NCBI GenBank assembly: GCA_963082975.1
Contig: OY720346.1
Span: forward strand, 27,212,720-27,276,719
Length of the DNA: 64,000 nucleotides
Direction: 5' to 3'
Source of the DNA: Labia minor
Lineage: Eukaryota > Arthropoda > Insecta > Dermaptera > Spongiphoridae
Positions 55,500-64,000 of the stretch are shown one piece after another; position 1 is the first letter of the stretch; each line of letters begins with the position of its first letter. A model generated the notes under the pieces. The model was not told the DNA's origin. It saw only the letters and a list, made by a program, of their open reading frames with translations, and did not search any database. A program made the position numbers and the translations under genes.

Positions 55500-58130
55500 A
55501 TTTATATAATATATATATTTTAAATTTCAATTCGTATTCAAAAAGAAAATATAAATTCCCTTCTATCTCAATTTACATTACATTTTGGAATTATATTTTT
55601 CTAAATTAAAAAAGCCTGGAGTAGGTAATGTACAGTATTTTTAATTTTTTGATAATAACTATAAATAAAGATAATGTCAAATTAATTTTAATTTGTCATT
55701 TAAATTTTGATGATTTGTATAGAATACAAAACACTACCAACATCAAAATTTCCTCCAATTATTACATTAAATACATATATACTAATATTTTATTTCAAAT
55801 CAGAAATAAAATATCTTAGTATTTTCATGAAATGTTTGTAATGTTGTGTCTTAAAATTTAATTACGTAAAAAATTAGAATATTCTTATTAATTTATAAAG
55901 TAAATAACCAATAGAAGACATTTATATATATAAGATTAGATTATGTATTACAAATTCATAGATAAGAATGAAATTATTTAAAAAATACCCTGGTTTATGT
56001 TTCAAAATTCTCAAATTTTTAAAATCCTTTATAAAAATATAAAAATACATTGAACTCTCTCTTTTTACTAAACGTTTATAATTCTTTCTATATAGGTTTA
56101 TTGTATTCATTACAATTTAATTTCAATTTAATTTGAAATTCTTCATTTAATATCTTTCTTAATGATTTATCAACAAAGCATAATTCAAAATAATCCAGAA
56201 TTATAAATATGATATCATTTCAGTTTATTTTTTTTTATCACACTGTTCTTGATTTTAATCTATTTTATTTTTAAAATCTTTTTTAAATTCAAAATAAATT
56301 AAATAAATAACATTTTTATACACATTTTGAAAGAAAATTTAGTAAGAACTCATTATTTCCTAATTATATTTTTTACAAGATTAAGATTTATATATATAGA
56401 TATAAATATATATATATATGAATATATACAAATTTTTTGTTTATTTTAGTCATATAATTTTGAAATTAGTTTTTATTTTTTTTTTAAATAAATATTTATT
56501 CATTGATAAAGCATATATAAATTATATCTTGTTTCTTTTCTAGTTGATATATTGATAAACATTTCATAAATATCAATGCTTTTAAATCATATATAAAATT
56601 TGTCTATGTGTCATGTTATTATATATTATTATCATTTGTCATTTAGATAATATTACAAACATTTTAATAATTTAAAATTAACAATTTTATAAATTAATAT
56701 ACTCAATAACAATAAATTCTTAAAATTGATTTATAAATTTTTAGATAAAAATTATTATTTTTTTTATTTTAGAGGAAATTTATTTGAAATTTTATTTCTA
56801 TATAATAATAAAATTTCATAAGATCAAATATCGTTTCTAGATTATACATATATAATACAAAGATTTTTAAAATAATTATAATAAATAAGTAAAAAGGAAA
56901 TTTTATAATGTTAAAAAATAAAATTTGAATAAATCCTTTCTTTTTATGTGAAAATTACATATACATAACATATTCCTTGATCTTACCTTCAAACTAAATA
57001 CATTTACAAAATTGTTTTTACTTATCAACACCTGTCTATAATGTTAATGAAATTTTAGTGATTTAAGCTTCTAAGAAATCATTTCTCACGCTTAAATGAT
57101 TATCTGTATGTGGTATGTCTGTATGAGAAACCTTTTTCATTCTTCAATTGTGTAAAAATTTGACCAGTTGACTGTAAAATTTTCTAAAACTATTGTAATT
57201 TATACTATTGTGATTTTAAGCAAAAGTGAACTTTCATTTTTATCCATAAATTTTTTTTTTTAGGAATTTTTGAGATCTATGTCCATTTCATCGATAATAG
57301 AAATTTTTCCTTTTATTATAGATTTATTTTTATTTATATCAAATCAAATTTTAAATTTTTAGTACTATTATCGTCAAGTTCCATATCATTTGAACTACGA
57401 TTGGCTAACAAAAATTTCAGTTGTATATAAAAAAAAACAAATAAATAATTTCTAGGAGTTGTTACCATAAAAATAATAATAAACTATTATATAAATGTAT
57501 ACATATTTTCTTATTAATAGAGATATTAAAATATTTTTATAAATATTAAACGTAAAATGCAGACGAAGGTCGTTCCTTTAATATCTCCATTAAGAAAATA
57601 TCCATAATTTTTATTTCTACTAAAATTGTATATTATTTATATACTCTCATATATGTAATAGATAAAAATATAAAACTCCTTGGATTTTAAAAACAAAAGT
57701 AGCTTCTATTTGAATATCATTATGCAAATTATTCCTTCTTTTGAAAATCAGGTCAGATCTTTATAATTTAAAAATCAAATCAAGAAATTCTTGAAAGAAA
57801 AACAAAATACAACATAAAATAGATAATCTTTATGTTGGACAACATTAATTCATTGTTATTTTTTTCCCTGTGTCATATATATTTATTTATTATTATTTCA
57901 ATCTTATCTATATATGGATAGAAAGAGAAGCAAATAATTATTTACTTGTACATAGCTTAATAATAGTAATCATTATGTTTAAAATAATATTATAAAAATA
58001 TCCGGAAAAAATGATTTTTTTTTTTTTTTTTGAAAACTCATTTAAATTTCAAAGAGAATTTAATAAGCAAAACACCCACATGATTTTCTTTTCTTTTTTC
58101 AAATTATCTATCATGACGACAAATTAATTT
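55500..58130. other. AT-rich part of hedgehog intron 1
   Basis: Simple A/T sequence. A mildly more complex patch lies at 57040-57190 (CACGCTTAAATG, TATGTGGTATGTCTG). No frames or repeats with defined ends. Confidence 0.45.
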
Positions 58131-58134
58131 GTAG

Positions 58135-58325
58135 ATGATGTTCTTATAAATGATTTGGACATGTGTGGTACTTATCATAGCGTTAAGTAAATATTTTGGA
58201 ATTCTTTGCTAATATTTAGATAGCCTTTCAAGACAAGGCCGTGTGATGATGGCTCAACGTAAAGCAACCAGATTAAGAAAAGGCTTCCTGCCTTTAAATG
58301 ATTAACTCAATAAAAATTATCGACA
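58135..58325. promoter_or_regulatory. Enhancer candidate in hedgehog intron 1
   Basis: Balanced-composition island: GACATGTGTGGTACTTATCA, AAGACAAGGCCGTGTGATGA, CAACGTAAAGCAACCAG. No frame. Selected only by contrast with its surroundings. Confidence 0.3.
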
Positions 58326-58329
58326 CACG

Positions 58330-60840
58330 TATTTTTTTTTTTTTCTATTTTTTCGCTATGGAAAATTTTTCAATTCATATTTCTAGATTTTATTATGCTT
58401 GGTATTATTAATTTATCTATTAATATTATTTTATTCTTATTTTTTTTTTTTTGCTTTTTAATGATTAATTTAAATAATTCTTATTTCATTAAAATTTACA
58501 TTTTCTAAGTGATTAGGAAATCAATTAGAATTTTTATTTTTATTTTCCAACATTTATTTATTGATATTGATGATTTTCTAAAATATTTTAATCGATATTA
58601 AATTTGTGTTTGACCTTTGCCTAGTCTCAAGTCGAATTGTAGTAAAATATAATTTTATATGTTTAACGTGGTTTTTTAAATATTAATTCATAATTATAAT
58701 TGATTTAAAATACACTTTTTATGAATTTATCATAGAATTTAAAATAATAAACAATTAATGAAACATATAATAAATTGTTTATTATTAATTGAAATAAATA
58801 AAAAAAAATATTTATTATTAGTATCTATCCATTAAAATTAGATAAAAATATATATTGTATAAAATGCCGGGTAGAGGAGACAAAAAATTATCTCTTTAGA
58901 CAGATTAAATTAATTAAATTCATGAAAATTATAAAGGAAATTTTACCTAGACTTAAATGTATTCTCTCATTAGAAATATACATTTTAAATTCATTTATAT
59001 ATATATATATTTCAAAATCGTATTTTCTTTAAATACTGTAAATAATATAAAGTTGTGAACTCTATAATCTTCAATATAACTCTAAAACATACACTATCTA
59101 AATAGTTTATTAAATTTTAGATAGTATAAATATAATTTTAAAAATATCTAAATTTTACTCCATTCAAAAAAAAAAAACAAAATAAATTATTAATGTGGAA
59201 TTGCCTTTTTATATAGAAATAGGGATGATGCAATTTGATTTGTTTTACTGTCCTTGGTTGAATTCATTATGTTCTTCATCTTCTTTTTCTTATTCTTCTG
59301 CATCATTGAATGTTTGGTTTGGTAATCAACCCACTCTTTCCTAAATATTTGGAAAAAAACTGAATATTCCAATGAGCTCCAGGACTGATTCAGCTTACCT
59401 GATTAATCTTCAGACGCTCTTTCTTTCTCTCTCCCTCTCTTTTTCTCTCTCTCTCTCTCTATCAACGTGTCACTATTTAAGAGGGTTCCATGGAAGAATT
59501 CTATTCATTTTAATGAGTCTATTTTTTTATCTATTAATCTTAATTAAATAAAAAAAATGAATATAAAAATAATTTAAATTGTTTAATTAATACTAGAATA
59601 ATTAGAACAACGTTATTTTATAATTTTCAGAGTTAGTTAATAAAAATTAAAAAAAACATACTGCTAGAAATATTTTAATGCCGAGAAGAATCAAAAATTA
59701 TTAAAAGTATTAGTATTTTAGTTGTATTAATAATTGTGAGATGCGTTATAAGATCTTACCAACATATTGATATATTGAACATATAATGATAATTAATATT
59801 AAAATTTTGATTGGCCGAAAAAGAGTGTATTCAATAAAAAATGTCAAATTTGGAACTCCAAGCTTATATTAGCCATTTTATTGTTTATTTTTATAAATTG
59901 GACCTGTGAATACCTTAAAATATTACTTTTTTGGCATATTTTTATTTAAAAGAAAGCTAAAAAATCAACCTTAAATTTTTCCCAGAAAAATCCCAAAATA
60001 AACATTACTATATATTTAATTTATTCATTTCAATTCTTTTTTTTTTATTTTAATTAACCTATTTATATCGCAGAGATGAAAATAAATATTTTTTTTTCTT
60101 TTAATTTTATTCAATTTGAATTTATATTTTTATATAAAATATTAATTAAGTATGTAAGACATGTAAATAAATTAAATTTATCTAAAATTCAACGGGATCA
60201 GTGAACTCAAACTGATCAGCTATTATATACATATAAATTTAAAATATAATACATATAATAAAAGTACATTTAAGATTTATAAATAGTCTCATTAAAATTG
60301 AATGGATAACAGTTTATATATTTTTTTTTAAGAATTTATTTAAAATATTAATTAATATTTTAATTTTTTACTTTTTTTAGTTAATACCATAAATAAACTA
60401 CTGGTATAAATTTTATTAATATTAGATCTTATGTTTAATAGTTTAAAATTAATACTTTTTGTTTATATATATTATAGATATATTTTAATTTGTATACTTA
60501 TAATATATTTTTTGTTGTGTATTTTCTTTTAAAAATTTTTCATCGGTTTTTCTAAAGTCATGATATCATAACACGTCATCCAGGCTTATCAAATATCCTT
60601 TAAAGAATTGCTCAAATGTAAAAAAAAAAAAATAAAAAATAAAAAATGAAAAGAAAAGAAAAGTGAATTGTTCACATTTTTTCTCTATTATTTCATCGGG
60701 TCATATAAAACAGCTATTCGATTGATTATATATGTGTGTTTGGGGGAAGGGGGGAGGACGCGTAGAGAGAGTCTTAATGGAGAATTTATACTATTAATAG
60801 GATTTGATTGTTTTTTTTTTTCCCGCAAGCAAGATTACTT
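58330..60840. other. AT-rich part of hedgehog intron 1
   Basis: A pyrimidine-rich (CT)n tract lies at 59418-59460. A moderately complex patch with a 60-codon minus-strand frame lies at 59190-59400, and no homology is recognised. The rest is simple A/T sequence. Confidence 0.4.
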
Positions 60841-60960
60841 TTAAGTAAGAGTTGTTTATCAGTATCCACCTTACCACACCACTTCTTTCTCACCTACACA
60901 TAACTATCAAACATCCCCCTCTCTCTCCCACATATCTTCTTGGAGTAAATACTTATCTAT
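60720..60960. promoter_or_regulatory. Complex patch in hedgehog intron 1
   Basis: Contains GGGGGAAGGGGGGAGGACGC (60740-60759), TATCCACCTTACCACACCAC and a CCCCCTCTCTCTCCCA tract. Possible regulatory segment; no frame. Confidence 0.25.
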
Positions 60961-61369
60961 CACCAACTATTTAAGATTAATACTGAAATGTTAAAATGGT
61001 TGAAAAAAAAAAATCTATCATAAAAGATTAATTTAGGAATACATTTTCTTTGATAAAATTTTATTTAAAATTTATAATAGTAATAAATCGAATATAATTT
61101 TAATTAAATATATATTGAGATTTTTGATAATATTATTTAAATAAAAAAATTAAGATGAAATGTTTATGGAATTTAAAACTAAGTTTTTCAAACATTATAG
61201 GTATATTCATATTTGATTTAGGGAGGATAAGATAAATTGCTAAATTTTTTTTTATAATAAACTCTCATCCAAGATATTTTTATTAAATATTTATAGTATT
61301 CCTTATATTTAATTTTCATCTACCGTTACCAAACTTTTATCTCCTTTACAGTTCCAAAATTATTTAGCA

Positions 61370-61520
61370 TTTTATCTCTGGTGACTCAACTGAACTCGAA
61401 AGTTCACATAAAACAACCTCCATCCAATCACAAATCTTTAGAAATCCTTGCTTCCTCCTCCATTCTTCTGGGACCTTACCTCTTTGCTTTCAAAAATTAA
61501 TAATATTGGCCTCCAAAGTA
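61370..61520. promoter_or_regulatory. Complex patch in hedgehog intron 1
   Basis: TCTGGTGACTCAACTGAACT and ATCCAATCACAAATC words, with TGACTCA (an AP-1-type site) at about 61380. A minus-strand frame of 73 codons overlaps but shows no domain. Confidence 0.2.
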
Positions 61521-61919
61521 ATGGTTTTTGGTAATGCATATAGAATATAACCAGTAGAGAAAAAATACTTATATATATTTTAATTTTTATATTTATTAAG
61601 AATAATAATAAATGGAACATTTTTTGAATAATATCATTTCTCTCCATGATTATTATCAATAGTAAATAATGAATATTTTCTACGTTTTCAAATTTTAGTT
61701 TTTTTAAAAATAATGTAATTTCTCATCATGAAGTCATACCTATTTATTTATTTATTTATTTTACTTATTTACTTATTTTTCTAAAAATCACTTAATTTTA
61801 ATGTAAATAAATCAAGTAACTAATTTATTTCATTGTTAAAAATATTTTTAAACGTATCTGAGATCAACTGTAAATTAGCAAATTCTCTTTTACTTTTGTT
61901 AAATCTAAGCGCTTTCCCT

Positions 61920-62060
61920 CTCTCTTCTTAAATAGAAAACAAAAGAAATGGGTCAAAACTTGTATCACAACGTCCCAAAATGTGCCAAGGTCAAGTGGTT
62001 ATTGACCTAGTTGTGAAAAATCTTTAAAAAAAAATAAAAAAAAAAAAAAATTCTCAATTC
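61920..62060. other. Short complex patch and poly-A tract
   Basis: AATGTGCCAAGGTCAAGTGG at about 61978-61997 includes CCAAGGTCA, a nuclear-receptor half site, next to an A-rich run. Significance unknown. Confidence 0.2.
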
Positions 62061-62379
62061 AAACAAAAATTCTCAAGTAACAAAAATCATTTTATATACA
62101 ATTAGTTATATTTTATTTTCAAAACATGATTACACCTTTGCACAAGTGTAATAATCATTAATTATAATGATCTGATTTTATTATTTTTTTTTTTTTATTT
62201 TTGTCTTTGTCCTTGTTCATCTTTGAAACAATGCATTCTTTGCGAATCAATTAATCGTGACGGAATTTTAATTTTTTTTTCTACGTATTTCAAATGATTA
62301 AAACAAAAAACACGTTTCTACTTCTCTTGTAATACAGATACCGATTTTCGATTACGAATAAATCATTTTTGTAAATTAT

Positions 62380-62570
62380 CCTGTTGGAAGAAATCGCGAT
62401 AGAAAATGTTAAAACAATATATACTGTAGTCGAAAATGCAGCCAGCCATCCATAAACCATCTTACAAAGCGTTCTTACCTCTTGCTCTTTTATAACTCAG
62501 CCATTTATGTTTCGGCTTATTATATTCATACAAGAAACAGAATTACATATATGAATAAAATTATGTTAAT
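62380..62570. promoter_or_regulatory. Enhancer candidate in hedgehog intron 1
   Basis: Complex island including GCAGCCAGCCATCCATAAAC, TCTTACAAAGCG and TTTTATAACTCAGCCATTTATG. Repeated CATAAA/TTTATG words would suit Hox or Caudal proteins. No frame. Confidence 0.3.
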
Positions 62571-62610
62571 TTGAGAGGGGTAGGGAATGGATTGAGATGC
62601 TCGAGTCCTG

Positions 62611-62632
62611 TATATATATATATATATATATA
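62611..62632. repeat. (TA)n microsatellite
   Basis: Uninterrupted TA repeat in hedgehog intron 1. Confidence 0.8.
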
Positions 62633-62639
62633 ATTTATG

Positions 62640-63580
62640 CGCCACTATTAATATCAACTAAATATGTATAACTTTACTTTATTTACTTTCATTTATATCT
62701 ACATACAAACAAAATTTTAATTTAAAAATATAATAGTGTGAGGGCTTCAAATTAATTTCATTTCATAGTATAAGCAAATTTATAGAAATGATATATATAA
62801 TATAATATAAAAAGATATATTATTAGTAAATATAAAGGATTAAGATATAATTACATAAAAAATTTCTTAAAGTGATCAACATGTGTCAATAAATATCAGG
62901 GAATAAAAAAAAAAAATCAAAACAATTCAATCATTTAAGTGACTTAATCTAATTTTGGAAACATAATAACATTGATAAATTGATATCTTAATTATGGTTA
63001 TTAATTAATTTATTCATAAAATATTTAAAAATAAAAATATATCTATTTTTTAAATCATATTCCGCTGAAATGCTAATTAAAGAAACATTAATATCATATA
63101 TTTACTATATTATATTATCTTATTAAAATAAATTATAATGTTAACTTATAGAATATAAATTATTTAGTTTAAATGATATTTAATTGATTATATAGAATTT
63201 AGTGTTTAATTTTAAATGTGCTTTTGAAAATTATACTAAAATGAATATTTTTATATTCATTGGCGAATACGGTTAGTAAGTGTTCATTGAAATGATAGAT
63301 GGTTATAATATGTATTATTATGTATGTAATAAAGTTATTTATTTATATTGTAAATGTCAATATTTTATTTAATAGAGATAAACATTTTCAAATATCCTAT
63401 TTATGCTCTTGCAGACTGGATCAATAGTTAAACCTATATATCGAGTTAATTTATAGATATAATATAAAACTTGTATTTTAATTATTATTTACATTAATTT
63501 CTATATATTCATTTTATAGATATTTTATCTACATCGGTATGAATATAAATTTTTACATAAATGAAAGTAATAAATGATTA
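62640..63580. other. AT-rich part of hedgehog intron 1
   Basis: Low-complexity sequence; nothing recognised. Confidence 0.5.
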
Positions 63581-63587
63581 AGGAAAA

Positions 63588-63835
63588 AGTCGCTCACCGA
63601 TGCTAATTGTTCAGTCAATAATAAAAATTTGACATATGACAAGCAAGAAATGAACTTTCCTTGTTATGTCTGTTACATCACTTGGCTATCCAAACAGGCA
63701 GCTAGGCATTGAAATGAGTATAGGAGGAGGAGAGGGGCGAGGGGTTTGAGGAATCGTCGTCTATTTGACATAATCACCCACTTGGCGCAAGATCATCATT
63801 CAATACATCGGACATTACTATTTAAATAACTCGTA
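63588..63835. promoter_or_regulatory. Enhancer candidate in hedgehog intron 1
   Basis: Complex island: CACCGATGCTAATTGTTCAG (with TAATTG homeodomain core), TGACATATGACAAG (E-box CATATG), ATCCAAACAGGCAGCTAGGC (E-box CAGCTA-like) and GAGGAATCGTCGTC. No frame. The most extended complex segment of the intron. Confidence 0.35.
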
Positions 63836-64000
63836 AGCAGTTTTTTTTTATTTTTTTTTTTCTCTTTCACTATCCTCTCAATAAACCTATGAATATGAAT
63901 AAACAAATTGAAGTGAATTTTTTATATACTATTTAAACTAAAATAAAATAAGAGAGAGATAGAGAGTAAGTAAGAAGTGTGCCTTTTTATGTGAGAGAGA

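Larger units (their letters stand above)
54279..64000 (+). other. hh: Hedgehog intron 1 (continues beyond the window)
   Basis: Begins with the donor GTACAC at 54279. No match to the expected second exon (RCK.KLN...WPGVKL-type sequence) was found up to 64000, so the intron is at least 9.7 kb. It is free of recognisable transposons. Most of it is simple A/T sequence, but several islands of higher complexity interrupt it and are listed separately. Large first introns of hedgehog genes commonly hold enhancers. Confidence 0.7.

Noticed and set aside
54279-64000. Hedgehog exon 2 within the window
   Set aside because: No segment resembling the conserved continuation of the N-domain was found on the plus strand.
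1-64000. LTR retrotransposons or endogenous virus copies
   Set aside because: No paired long terminal repeats, primer-binding site or gag/pol/env-like block was recognised; the reverse-transcriptase pieces seen are of LINE type.

Overview
The window looks like nuclear DNA of an arthropod, most likely an insect. It is extremely AT-rich, with long A/T runs, GT-AG introns, and coding exons that stand out as GC-rich islands. The parts of host genes that can be recognised are the C-terminal end of a CYP9-like cytochrome P450, a complete four-exon MARVEL-domain membrane protein resembling the singles bar/CKLF group, and the first coding exon of hedgehog. CYP9-type P450s together with this very low GC content would fit a GC-poor hymenopteran such as an aphidiine braconid wasp. 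That is an inference from composition and family resemblance, not a proven identification.

Layout. 1-791 (+) is the P450 end. 4512-9606 (-) is the MARVEL gene, whose roughly 4.2-kb first intron holds several transposon copies. About 9.8-50.4 kb is a transposon-filled gene desert. It contains hAT elements (10143-10840; 11512-12679 with a perfect 8-bp target duplication; and a 4.2-kb element at 36994-41209 with a nearly full transposase), a mariner (16398-17443), a tRNA-derived SINE inside a LINE relic (about 18.7-19.65 kb), two Helitrons joined head to tail (22260-25149 and 25150-28463), foldback and Tc1-type MITEs, and repeated copies of two short Helentron-like families, called A and B here. 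From about 50.4 kb to the end no clear transposon is visible. This clean zone holds the hedgehog first exon (53991-54278, +), its promoter area and almost 10 kb of its first intron, with several higher-complexity islands that are candidate regulatory elements. Hedgehog exons 2 and 3 are not in the window.

No operon-like cooperation between genes is expected. The three host genes are unrelated neighbours. The main story is the contrast between a heavily invaded desert and a transposon-free hedgehog regulatory domain. The most unusual single object is the 4.2-kb hAT element, which seems to carry a second, divergently oriented, spliced gene with a zinc-finger-like N-terminus. No LTR retroelement, retroviral copy, CRISPR array, rRNA or functional tRNA gene was recognised.
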